From: Saccharina japonica
Lineage: Eukaryota; Sar; Phaeophyceae; Laminariales; Laminariaceae
Length of the DNA stretch: 64,000 bases
Reading direction: 5' to 3'
Assembly (NCBI GenBank): GCA_008828725.1
Contig: MEHQ01001858.1
Location: 1-64,000 of the forward strand
The translations under genes were made by a program, and so were the position numbers. The notes under the pieces are model-generated. The model saw only the letters and a program-made list of their open reading frames with translations, was not told where the DNA came from and did not search any database. Every line of letters begins with the position of its first letter. The first letter of the stretch is position 1. Shown one piece after another: positions 11,951 through 21,634 of this stretch.

Positions 11951-13705
11951 GCCTGTCTGTCTATTTGCTCGGTGTTGACTGCCTCACCATAGAACCGGGG
12001 CAAAAAACAAAACAAAACGAAAAATGAGCCTTCTGCCTCGCCGGCAGCATCAGCGCGTGCCTCATGGCGCTCGACCCGCCGACGGACGAGAGGGACGTAC
12101 GCTCTGTATTGCGTAGGTTTGGACGGGTGACGACGATGTACGCTTTGCGTAGCGTACAGTTCGCCGAAGTCTGTCAGTCTGTCTGCCTGTCTGCCTGCCT
12201 GTCTGCCTGTCTGTCTGCCTGTCTGTCTGTCTGCCTGTCTGTCTGCCTGTCTGTCTGTCTGTCTGCCTGTCTGACTGTCTGCCTGTCTGTCTGTTTGCTC
12301 GGTGTTGACTGACTCACCATAGAACAGGTTCGCTGGGCCTCCGAGACCCTCCGCGCCTTTCCCGGCCCCAGCCGACGCGTCGACGATAGGGGACGGGCCG
12401 GCCGACCCGCCTTCGGGTGGGGCGTTGCCACTGCCGGCAGCCCCACCCGGGTTGACGCTCGCCATCTAGGGCTATACCACAAAAGAACGACGAAGACGGC
12501 CAAGCGTCACGACTAAAATAAAGTCGATCAAATTCAAGCTGGCGCTGCTGTCCCGTACAGCAGAGCACTGCTGTTACGCTATCCTCCGTCCCCAGCCAAG
12601 CGACGACCGACGTGCCGGCTCTGCCTTCTCCCTGAACTTCTACTCTGACACTCTCGTGGGTGACCTCGCTCTCGTATGCCACGTATACGAGACTGGTGCA
12701 ACATGAGGTATTTGGTCGGTAGACTGCTTGTACACTGATTTCCCGTTACTCTCATTGATAACCGATAATCCGAATCCCAATCACGCCTCCACAAACTCCG
12801 CATTCCTACGTAAGACTAGTTTTTTCGGACCGATCACTCTCGTCTTGATCGAGTTGGAGCATCGAGCTGGTTGAAAAGTTGGGATTGCGACCACCATGAT
12901 TGGTTTTGAGGCGCCACCGCAGGGGTACGCTGTGCTATGCCTGCAGGCGTGGGCGCGGTTGTTGTCCCGGTGGCCTCGGGTTGTGGTTCACGTGTTGTCG
13001 CCTCGGTCGTAGTCATCGATGCGACCACCAAGAAATGCTCCAGGTTGTACCGGGGGCGGCTACGCACCGTGGACATACGTGCCGGTCCAAGTCGGGCCAA
13101 CTCCTAATTTTCATTTGAATTCTCCCCGTAAAAAGGTCCTGGCACCTTGGTTTTTTCGTCCAATTCAAATTGAATAAACCCCAAAATCCTAATATTTGGT
13201 GGTGCTGCGTGTTTTGACCAATGAAAAGCGAATTTGATTTCTCTTTTCCAAATTGAATTGATTTTTTATTCGTTAAGGCCCTTAATCTATCTTGTGTTTC
13301 TTGCGTTTAATTAGGTCCGACAAAGGAGACATATTGGTGTCGATGTCCCAAGACGTGAATGCCGATATGGTCATCACGGGAAACATAGGTGAACTCCCGG
13401 CGAGCTTTCAAGGCGATATACAGGCAACAAAAGCTCTAGGTACTATCAACGGCCCGGAGACGAGATCCTCGCAGGAGGTGCGAGGGCTAGGGTACGGCGT
13501 GCAGGATTCAGGACAGGGCAAGATTGACTTGGCTGGGGCTCGAAACCAGTCTCTCCGGCAATTTTTCAGGAACGATGTGGGGAGTAGCGCACGTCCTAAG
13601 CTTTCAATTTCGGCAGTCAAAGGCTCTGTTGGATTGGAGACCCTCAGCTGGGCCGAAAATATTGCCCGTAAATTCACACGAGAACAGAGTTCAGTCGATA
13701 AATAA
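2287..13705 (+). CDS. FAM185A: FAM185A-like protein with DUF4097 (putative adhesin) beta-repeat domain, 4 exons
   Basis: Exons 2287-2910, 4888-5107, 5489-5549 and 13315-13705 join in phase 0, 1 and 2 with GT..AG borders to give 431 residues and a TAA stop. The family assignment rests on the repeated short beta-strand pattern of DUF4097/FAM185A proteins: stretches alternating hydrophobic and charged residues, such as GSISVLSKMKGECRI and DIDVGVIRGEHIELSTGSG in exon 1, GLYSSAAQIRSAGDV in exon 2 and SDKGDILVSMSQDV in exon 4. The first ATG of the frame (2287) starts an Arg/Ser/Leu-rich, acid-free segment of about 40 residues that looks like a mitochondrial presequence. The frame is open a little further upstream but without an ATG. 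Intron 3 is 7.8 kb and is almost filled by nested transposons. The molecular function of the family is not established. The join of all four exons is my inference, supported by phase agreement and continuity of the repeat pattern. Confidence 0.8.
3600..4407. mobile_element. 808-bp TIR element with TTA target duplication (PIF/Harbinger-like, non-autonomous)
   Basis: The element begins GGCCGTTTCCTATGCGGTTCG and ends with the inverted copy of that sequence. It is flanked by TTA at 3597-3599 and 4408-4410. It lies in intron 1 of the FAM185A-like gene. No transposase frame is visible; the interior carries CTG tracts (3951-3972, 4147-4175) and a near-perfect palindrome at 4232-4280. A 3-bp TTA duplication is typical of PIF/Harbinger elements, so that class is inferred. 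A diverged relative with the same ends lies at 46625-46981. Confidence 0.75.
5718..5935. repeat. Tandem duplication of about 110 bp
   Basis: Two adjacent imperfect copies inside intron 3 of the FAM185A-like gene. Each contains AGTGTAGTCA, a CATACT.CTGTAGTAG core, the word ACCGCATTTCCTAG and a terminal GTGTACGAGGAAA. The second copy begins near 5830. Confidence 0.7.
7555..8532 (-). pseudogene. Tyrosine recombinase of the DIRS-type element, broken
   Basis: The N-terminal SAM-like part is visible near 8500 (KSTQKNYAGKWNVWVKER) and near 8310 (RGYLAAIKYFHKTYAGWELP). The first catalytic arginine region (LSYFLLCRASELWAY) lies near 8110 in another frame. The C-terminal HLGRIGGATQLAAQGI block lies at about 7619-7666. 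A TAG at 7585-7587 replaces the tryptophan usually found just after the IQRAGR motif, and the putative catalytic tyrosine codon follows at 7561-7563. Domains are in three frames, so the gene is a relic. Confidence 0.8.
8729..8926 (-). pseudogene. RNase H segment of the DIRS-type element
   Basis: The frame contains HIPGVENTHADAISRW at about 8825-8872. This matches the HxPGxxNxxADxxSR signature at the end of the RNase H domain in DIRS and related retroelements. It lies between the reverse transcriptase and the recombinase, as in known DIRS elements. Only the C-terminal part of the domain is legible in one frame. Confidence 0.75.
9636..10562 (-). pseudogene. Reverse transcriptase of the DIRS-type element, frameshifted
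   Basis: The frame from 10562 shows the conserved block KVDASDAFRNVRVDP, containing the first catalytic aspartate. Near 10110-10130 the DIRS-type continuation (VGDLVVIDFRLTFGWSGSPG, from about 10104 downwards) moves to another frame, so the original frame hits a TGA at 10017-10019. The catalytic YVDD box reads AVYVDDYLLVRV near 9790-9815, again in the first frame. At least two frame changes therefore separate conserved motifs. The reverse transcriptase assignment is firm; decay rather than sequencing error is inferred. Confidence 0.8.
11279..12300. repeat. Three (CTGT/CTGC)n microsatellite tracts inside the DIRS-type element
   Basis: Tetranucleotide tracts at about 11281-11412, 11867-11968 and 12170-12300. 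Each is followed by a very similar sequence containing TTGCTCGGTGTTGACTG and CACCATAGAAC or CACCATGGAAC. The recurrence of the same flank shows that tract and flank were duplicated together. Confidence 0.8.
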
Positions 13706-16700
13706 AATAGTGTTATTGCCCTCGATGAAATGCAATCGAGCGCTGTTCTCAGTTTGGTTGCGTGTTTTTTTTGTTGAGTATTAATATAGTAAAACATTTT
13801 TTGTGGAGTAGTAGGTAGTTGTGATTGCAGTTGTTGGTGTGAGTGGCGAGAGAGACCAGTCGGCACCGGGCCCCACATTTTATTTTATTTTATTTTATTT
13901 TCGGTTTGTTTTCTTTGTTTCTTTCGGTTTTTCTCTTTCAACGCATGAGTCGTATAACGTCTAGGTCGTTCCTGTCGTATCCAGTACGATGACATGGAAT
14001 GATAGAGTCCCGTCCCCGGATTTGAAATCCCTCCATACATCTACAACTCCAACAACCCGGGGACGAAAACGGACATCCCCCGGGTCGGTACCATCAACCC
14101 CACAAGTAGGGAAAGTAGACTAAACATGTCGATCAACAGACGCTACAAGAGTTTGTAGCCTTTTAAACTCGATTTCCACCACATTCTCCCTCACTAAAAC
14201 GGACTTATCTCTTCGGTGTAAGTCAGGAACCCCGATGAGACTGAGTATCCAAGTTTTACCTCCGACTTTTCGGTACTGGACTCAGTATGCAATGATCGCA
14301 TAGCTCTCATCGTTCCTTTCTGGGTGTTTTCTAAGTGAGTGAGTTTTACAGGTTCTTGCACACGAGATTTTCCCCATTTTTTCCTTTTTTATGGATGAAG
14401 GTGAGGACCGAACCACCGACCTCACTCTTCAGAATCTCACGCCCTGCCGTCGACGCCATTGTAGGGAAAGTAGACTAAAAATGTCGATCAACAGACGCTA
14501 CAATATTTTTTAGCCTTTTAAACTCGATTGCCACCACACAGAAGACTGGCTGGGGCTCATGAAGCCAGCGCCTGGCGAGAGTTGCCCCTCGGGATAACGG
14601 CGAGGTTCCTCCGCACCCGGAGGCGATAAGGTATCATCCCCGGATCATTAATAATTCCGTGCATCTACAACTCCAACAACCCGGGGACAAAAACAGACAT
14701 GAAGAAGAAACGGATTTGAGTATAGGAAGCGTCACGCACCCACCCATTGTATGGGTGGCGCCCAAGTGAATGGAGACAGGGAGGGGAACGGTTCGTAGGT
14801 AAGCCGCGGCTGGCGAAAGCAGGAAGGAGACGGCAGACAGGGTAGCAAAGGTACCAGACTGACTAGCTGGTAGAACCTGTCTGTACTACGGGTACAAACC
14901 TGCCTCAGTTGCCTGGAAGGTTCTTTTAGTGTGCTTCGGTTGCCTATTATTTGCTTTCGTTTTTGGTCTTGCTCTGTTTTACGTTGTTTTGAATTTCATT
15001 TCATTCTTATATTGGGAAGAAAAGGCTGAAGTTTTCTCGCAACAAAAATGCAAGGCGAGAACCGTAGTGGGGGAGGAGGGAGAGGAGCCTACTTTGTGAC
15101 CCCGGATCTGAGTTACGAACTACTCGTAGGGAGGAGAGAGGAAGGAAGGCCGAAGATAATAAATGGGATGGGAAAAAAAAAAACGATTGTCTGTCACATC
15201 TCCTTCAAGGAATCTATACCCTGGAACCAGAACACAGCAGAAATAAATAGGGTACGTACCAGGTACGGGCAAACATTCCGAAGGAGCAGCATACATACGT
15301 AGACTATATACATACTTCGTAGCAGAAGTTAGTACGAGTATTAATAATAGTATACAATTAAGAGTGTCGAATAATCGGGGGGGGGGGGGGAAGAAGTCTT
15401 ATACTTAAATCAAGTGCAAACATTCCGTAACGATTTAACCCTTTAGGAACTGCAGTCCCGAGGTGGGGACAAAACACTTGTAATTAGACTGGAATATTTG
15501 GTTCTGTAAAGTGTAGTACTAAAAGGGTTACCATACGAGTATGAGCAACAAACTGGGGTGACTCGGAAAGAGGTACATAGGAGGTCGGGTGCTGGGAGAG
15601 GACAGAGAGAGGGACACCGGGATGGGAAGGAAGAGACGGGGCAGGGATGGTCCGTCACTCCAAAGGAGCCGAGGGGGAGATGTTGGATAACGAGGACGCG
15701 ACACGAGTGCGCAGCAGCCGGTCGTCGAGTTGGAACGCGCGCGTGTCCTTCACGTTCGACGCTTTTCTGCGTGGGAGACTTCCGTCACGGTGCCAGACCG
15801 GGCGGAAATATAAGGGACATTTCGATGGTCACAAAATGTACAAATGCACCTAATAATGGTTACGAGAAGACCGACGGTCGAACGAATTTCAAAACAGACC
15901 CAAGGGTAGCCCGACTAGGCTGGAGAGAAACAGCACAACACCACCCAGGCAGCGCTAAACAAGCTGAAACTTTGAGGGCGCCCGTAAGGTGATGCAAGGG
16001 GAGGGTCTGTGCGGTAGGGGGCGGGGTCAGACAAGGGATTTCGAGAATTAAAAAATCGAGGGGGTGAGCCTCTTGTGTGGAGAAAAGCAAGTAAGACAGA
16101 CAGACAGGATTTGAATTCCCAAAATAGAGCTCAGTTTTGCAAACTGAGAATTAATCGTAGGCATTCGTACATCGACTGGGGACGCCGCTGCCTCATTCGG
16201 AGGACCTGGATTGACGCCAAACGCCAGCACACTGTTCAAAATCTACCAGCACAGCTACCTGTGCTCACAGACAGCAGTGTAATAGGCACTACCAAAATTG
16301 TGCAGTGTACACTAGGAAACCCAAGCATCCTGCCACCTCTTCGGCCAACTTTGACGCCTGCGATACGAGAGAGTATTGAGATAAATACCACCCGAGGGTA
16401 CACCCACTGTTTGCATTATAGACTACCAGGCACAATATGCCTTGTACCGGTATCCGCCTATTATAGGATATCTCACCTTGCTCGAAGGTCCCAAGCTGAC
16501 TGATCGACTGACTACGCCCGCGAGCCGCAATAATTATAGTACGGCGGCCGTTAGTAGTACGGGCCCAAAGGCCACAGGGCAGCCCTCTTCGATGCACCCC
16601 TCACTGCGATCTGCGTAAAATGGCGCAGGACCCAGTGTGAGTCCGCCGGTTTCCTTTCACTGACGCCTGATCGTTTATAGGTATTTAGCTGTTGATTACT

Positions 16701-17042
16701 TCAAGCACAACAACCAGGTCTTGCTCCAAATGTATAACTCGAACAATGCTCCGACCTCGACATCAGTAGGTGCTTGAGGGCTTGAGAGCTTCGGTTGACA
16801 GCACTGGCGGCAGCACCGCAGGAGCATTTACGTGAAGTAGAGCATCACCAACTCGGACTACGAGTATTATAATAGTAGTAGTAGTAGAATAGTTCGCACT
16901 AGTTCGCACCTACAAGTACAGCAGTCAGTCGTAGCAGCAATAATAGTTTGTACAGTAGTATCGTAGTACTGCAGTAGTATACGCGTAGTGCAAGTAGACG
17001 ATACGATGAGTCGATCCAGCAGGTGTCAGGGACGTGAGTACG
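13706..17042. repeat. Intergenic repeat-rich region
   Basis: No supportable gene. Two sequence blocks are each present twice: block A (about 14014-14075 and 14635-14700, containing CATCTACAACTCCAACAACC) and block B (about 14105-14185 and 14461-14540, containing GTCGATCAACAGACGCTACA). They are ordered A, B, B, A in the same orientation. Between the B copies, the minus strand at 14395-14470 has a GGTGGTTCGGTCC box resembling a pol III B box. A SINE 3' end lies at 15046-15184. A small inverted pair, TTAACCCTTTAG (15437) and CTAAAAGGGTTA (15520), bounds a short possible MITE. A G homopolymer lies near 15378-15390. Confidence 0.55.
15046..15184 (+). mobile_element. 3' fragment of a SINE with poly(A) tail
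   Basis: Matches, in inverted orientation, the body of the SINE at 38577-38930: shared words include GGAGAGGAGCCTACTTTGTG and CCCGGATCTGAGTTACGA. It ends ATAATAAATGGGATGG followed by an A run. The tRNA-like head is missing, so the copy is 5'-truncated. Confidence 0.65.
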
Positions 17043-17744
17043 TCAGTTCTCTCTTTTTCTGTTGGCGTTGTGGTATTTCTTCTGCTCCTTGTGCTTTTTG
17101 GGCTTCTTCCGCTTGGCGCCGCCGACGTCACTCTCCAGATTCTCCTGGCGCTGACTCTCTTCAACTTTGTTGTTGTCGGCATCCCGGGCATCTTGGTCCC
17201 CGCGCTTCCGTTTCCCCTTCTTGCTATATTTGCTCTTTTTCTTGTGCGTCTTGTTCTTCTTGTCCTTCTTGTCGTCCTTCTTATGTCTCCTCTCCTTTTC
17301 ATCTGCAAGAAGCTCTGCCCCAACACTGCTAGAGCTGTCTCTACACGCCACTTTCCCCAATTTTGTGTTGTTTTCGGAACGCTCCACAGACGTGCCGGTC
17401 TGCATGGTTGACATCAGTGCTCCTTCCATCGGCGACGCCGTACCAGTTGCAGCCATTGCCCGTTGTTTCTGCTCCGCCCAAAAAGTGCGGGTGCCGTCCA
17501 CAGATGCTGCAGCTTCCTCTAATGCCTCCTTTTGATACGGCAGTTCGCGTTGCCTATCGCCAGTGACGTTGGACAAACGAGTGCGTGGTTTGTCGTCCTG
17601 TTGTTCCAAGCGACGCTGTCGCCAGCAATCCTCTACTTCTTCTCTTCGATTGTGCGATCCTATCCCATGAACTGTGTTAAGAAGAAAGTTCGTATTGACC
17701 ACTGCACGAGAACTCGCCCTCGTGCTCCCTGGCCGCTGCATGAG
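17043..17744 (-). CDS. Lysine-rich, probably nuclear or nucleolar protein of unknown family
   Basis: Single open frame of 233 residues from the ATG at 17744 (an in-frame ATG at 17768 would give 241), ending at 17043. The N-terminal half is mixed and includes LLNTVHGIGSHNRREEVEDC and a predicted helical stretch ending FWAEQKQRAM. The C-terminal 100 residues are dominated by Lys, Arg and acidic residues (KERRHKKDDKKDKKNKTHKK and further clusters), which look like multiple nuclear or nucleolar localisation signals. I do not recognise the family. A minus-strand open stretch at 17765-18019 lies just upstream but in another frame and could be leader or a separate exon. No intron is needed inside this frame. 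Confidence 0.5.
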   Translation of the reverse strand, partial: LMQRPGSTRASSRAVVNTNFLLNTVHGIGSHNRREEVEDCWRQRRLEQQDDKPRTRLSNVTGDRQRELPYQKEALEEAAASVDGTRTFWAEQKQRAMAATGTASPMEGALMSTMQTGTSVERSENNTKLGKVACRDSSSSVGAELLADEKERRHKKDDKKDKKNKTHKKKSKYSKKGKRKRGDQDARDADNNKVEESQRQENLESDVGGAKRKKPKKHKEQKKYHNANRKREN

Positions 17745-19040
17745 TGAGCGCGTGCTATGGGGCTTCAAGTATCGCTGGTCAAGTGGTTTGTTTGGTGCGT
17801 GGTCTGGTGGTCGGGTGGTGTGGTCCAGGTATGGTCAGCTAAAAAAATGACGTCCCATAAATATCGAGAATCCCGCACTACTGCCGCCTTCCCATAAAAT
17901 TGAACACCTTTCTTTACGTCGGAAATCGAAAGCCTACGGCCTACAAGCCTACCCAAGGCAGTCGACGTCGGGACGCAGAGGAGTGCAACCCATGACGTTT
18001 TTTGGTGCTTCACGTGCACTTCACCTTGCTGTGAAGAGATCGTGCCAATTGAATCATGGGCCTACAGCTAGGCTGCTCGAGACTCGCTGGTTAGTGGAGA
18101 GTGCGTGGTGTTAACGGAGGGGATTAGATCAAAATATTTGCATGTGTGGCATTCTGTTGCCGTTCGATACTCGTTCGAGCAGCCACCATCCACTGCACTA
18201 TCCTCAGTCCAACGACAACCAGTGTCGATGGTGCTGAGCTACCTATCACTCTTGGGATTTTGTATGTCTATTCGATAGGTCTCTGTAGATTGCAACAACC
18301 TAAAAGGCGCTCCCATCTGTGAACATTCTGCTCCTACGTACGTACATATATATATATGATATACAAGGGGCTTCGCCGGCGGCCTTGACGGCCGCCGGTC
18401 GCAGCCTTGCGTGATGCCGGAATGTTAACAGCATTGTAGCGAAGGACGGGGGTCAGACGTAATGCCAAGAGTTATACACGTTGTTAGTTAGCAGCAGCAT
18501 TGTGTCGAAGGATGGAAATCAGACGTACTGCCAAGAGTTGAGAGCGCTCTGCACACTGCCCACGGAGAGTGGCAACCGTACTCGTAATACATGTGATACT
18601 GTTGCTGCTGTACTCATATACGTGTGTGCCCGTATGTATCTTGGTCACAAACCTGACACATGCGCATTGTATGCTGTACACGGTGTGCGCCTACACACCT
18701 GCACATATTCGAAATTCGAAACAGCGAACAACGGCGACAACAGCAACAGCAACTGTTAACTGATACATGCGTGTATCTTTGATAGTGGTCATACATATCC
18801 AACCCACATAATTTGAACTGCTCACAGCTCGTGGTAGACTGTTGTAGTACAGCAGTAGTAGTACTGATACATATATAAATGTTTTCGATATATACCCGAT
18901 GCACGTATACATCTACGCGCCTCCTATACGCCAGGAGAACAAAAAACAAAAACGGAAAAAACGACAAAAACTCGTGTTTCCCCATCCCCATTTGCCATTG
19001 CCATTTTTTTACGTTAAAACCCTCAACAGCATGCAGTAGA

Positions 19041-19743
19041 GATGGCTCCCGGATTCGTGGGAACCGGGCACCCGGAGGCGGGTACCCGGAACCGTCGGTA
19101 CCGGTACCGTCCCGGTTCCATTTTCATTACCCGCGGTACTGGGTATACCGGGTACCCGGGTTCCCGGGTACCCGGGTTCCCGGATTCCCCGGGTACCCGG
19201 GTTCCCGGGTACCAGGATACCCGTTATTAGTTACGCTCCACGGAACCCCCGATAGACAGCGCACAGCGCACAATGCACAGCATACCCTACCTACCTTCAC
19301 ACAACACGCCATACACACACACGAGACCCCTACCAGCTACCAGAGGAATAGAGATGGCTCCCGGATTCGTGGGAACCGGGTACCCGGAGGCGGGTACCCG
19401 GAACCGTCGGTACCGGTACCGTCCCGGTTTCATTTGTATTACCCGCGGTACTGGGTATCTCGGGTACCCGGGTTCTTTCGCATTTTTATTCATTGAGAGA
19501 GACGACATGAAGGCTTGTCCTCCCACCTTCCGCCTCACCACGCCTCACCACCCCGCCTGAGGACCGTTCATGCCGCTCAAACACAAGAGTGGAGCAAAAT
19601 GCACATGTAACCCCGGGTACACGTACGGGAACCCGGGTACCCGGGATACCCAGTACCGCGGGAACCCGGGACGGTACTGGTCAAATCCCACCGAAGGCGG
19701 TACTGGTACCGGTTCCAATTTTCGAATCCGGGAGCCATCTCTA
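19041..19743. repeat. Three copies of a GTACCCGGG/GGTACCGG-rich unit, two direct and one inverted
   Basis: Copies at about 19041-19230 and 19353-19475 on the plus strand both begin ATGGCTCCCGGATTCGTGGG. An inverted diverged copy at about 19606-19741 ends with the complement of the same start. The interior is a succession of TACCCGGG, GGTACCGG and TTCCCGGG palindromes. No coding function is inferred. Confidence 0.7.
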
Positions 19744-20762
19744 GCATGCAGCATGCAGCGCGTAGTCCGCTAGAGAGGTGCGACCACAGCTGCTGCTGTA
19801 CAAATCATAGGAGCTCCGCAACAACATTGACAGTGCATGAGCTGCTACTCTCCATATCACACGTGCTACTTGCTGTAGACTACATACATACATACGTACA
19901 CGTATACGTACAGCAGCAGGAGCTCAGGAGCTCTCTCTCGGGCGAAAAGTATATTGATGGCAGTTCTCGACAAAGCCTGGGTGGCATGTATGTGTTCTCG
20001 GGGCGTCTCAGATCTGAGCACACAGCCTCCCGCGCAGGCCTCCACCATGTTGACGGCGGCCGGGAAGCCGACCCCCCCCACGGGTTGGAGGTCAGAGAAC
20101 ACGTACGTGAAAAAACCACGCGAAGACATGGGCGTTGTCGGTGGGCAATGTGCCCAAACGCCCACAGGGCACAATTTTTCGGAGATCTCGTCGTAGATCT
20201 CGACGTCGAGGCCTCGCGCGCGCGCTACGGCGCCGAGCGGGCGGATCAGCTAAGCCGGCGGTTGCAGGCGAGGCCGGGGCACGCCTCAGCGAAGAAACCG
20301 CGCGGAGAGGCGGTCAGAGGCGGGAGATATCCGCAGACCTAAGGGTGTGCATATGTGATAAACGAACTAAGATATATAGATTTATATACTCGAAGTACAA
20401 GGGCTCCGCATGGGTGCCGGCATTCGCCGCCACCGCCACCCATGCTTCGGATAGGCATATACCCGTGGTACATCAGTTATTTGGTACCATCCTTATTATT
20501 TACGACAATGTGATGGCGCTCGCTCGTGTTTCGATACTCGTACCCCGGAACGTACTTCGTACGGGTACGACTTGTTTACTTTCTTGGAGCAATTTTTTAC
20601 AGAGGATTGCCCGTGAATTTCCTGTAAAATAGTGAAAAAGGCGTGCCTCTTGCGCAGACGGGAAGTGCAAAAATCAGCAAGCTATTCACCGGGCAAGTAA
20701 CTACGCTACAGCACTACCTGATGGTCTGTGATATTTACAGCAGCAGCACAGTAATAAACGAG

Positions 20763-21634
20763 TTGTTCCGTGTCTCCGCAGATCGCAGACACACTCCTTC
20801 CGCCTGAGCCATCGTCGCAGAAGTCGATTGAGTATTGCTTGCTCTGCTGCAGTACAGCAGTACGTCATGATGAGCTCTGCCTGATAGTCTGTATGACGGC
20901 GTCTCTCTCTACGCTCACAAAATGCAGGCTGTACAGCAACAGTACATGATGAGCTCTTCTATCTGATAGTCTGTATGCTAGTGTCTCCCTGGTGCTGTAC
21001 AAATGCCGGCCGTCGAGCAACTGCGTTATGGTGGTTGCGCACCAAAGCGCCCGCTGCTTCCGCCCGTTGCTGCTGCTGCATGTAGCTCCCGCGCCCGCAG
21101 CCACATTACTTAGGCATGCGCTATCGCAGCAGTTGATCGTGTGCTGCTGATGTACATCATCAGCTCTGTCTGATGACCTGTATGACATTTTCTCCGGTGT
21201 TCCGTGTCCCCGCAGACACACTCCTTCCGCCTGAGCTACCGTCGCAGAAGTGGATTGAGTACTGCTTGCTCTGCTGCAGTACAGCAGTACATCAGGATGA
21301 ACTCTGCTTGATAGTCTTTATGATGGTGTCTCTCTCTACGCTCACAAAATGCCGGCTGTACAGCAGCAGTACATCATGAGTTCTTCTATCTGATAGTCTG
21401 TATGCTGGTGTCTCTCGCTGATGCTGTACAAATGCCGGCCGTCGAGCAACTGCGTTATGGTGGTTGCGCACCAAAGCGCCCGCTGCTTTCGCCCGTTGTG
21501 GCTGCTGCTGCATGTAGCTCCCGCGCCCGCAGCCACATTACTTAGGCATGCGCTATCGCAGCAGTTGATCGTGTGCTGCTGATGTACATCTGAATCATCA
21601 GCTCTGTCTGATGACCTGTATGACGATGTCTCCG
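20763..21634. repeat. Tandem duplication with a period of about 427 bp
   Basis: CAGACACACTCCTTCCGCCT occurs at 20786 and 21213, and both copies continue colinearly through GCTCGTCTGATGACCTGTATGAC-like ends near 21185 and 21625. Smaller internal repeats (the TGATAGTCT.TATG word) occur two or three times per copy. Confidence 0.75.

Larger units (their letters stand above)
6649..12818 (-). mobile_element. Decayed DIRS-order (PAT/Ngaro-like) tyrosine-recombinase retrotransposon with split direct repeats
   Basis: Read on the minus strand the order is repeat A1 (12520-12818), coding region, B1 (about 7237-7480), A2 (6931-7229), B2 (about 6649-6860). A1/A2 and B1/B2 are direct copies, and B1 directly abuts A2. 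This A-ORFs-B-A-B layout is the split direct repeat signature of PAT and Ngaro elements. Between the repeats lie a reverse transcriptase, an RNase H and a tyrosine recombinase in that order, all on the minus strand. Several frameshifts and stops make it non-functional as read. Three (CTGT)n tracts occupy the part where a gag-like frame would be expected, and I could not identify gag. Confidence 0.85.
6286..13281. mobile_element. TIR element (GGGCCC..TTAACGAA ends) split by a DIRS-type retrotransposon
   Basis: The left end at 6286 reads GGGCCCATATTAACGAAG after a TAA. The right end at about 13271-13281 reads CGTTAAGGCCC before TTA. The same terminal sequence bounds the complete relative at 46985-48427, and the inner sequence next to the left end (for example GGCTAAGAGGCTATCGCTCT-like words near 6545 and 47220) is also shared. 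The interior is occupied by the DIRS/PAT element at 6649-12818. I see no transposase. This layer sits within intron 3 of the FAM185A-like gene. Confidence 0.6.

Noticed and set aside
11235..12503. Frames rich in CLSV or RQTD of up to 190 codons
   Set aside because: They are translations of the (CTGT)n tracts; no conserved domain accompanies them.
19866..20190. Minus-strand frame with EIYDEISEKLCPVG and YVFSDLQPVGGVGFPAAVNM
   Set aside because: Protein-like, but the region is GC-rich with open frames on both strands, has an upstream stop and lacks a phase-compatible partner; not called as a gene.
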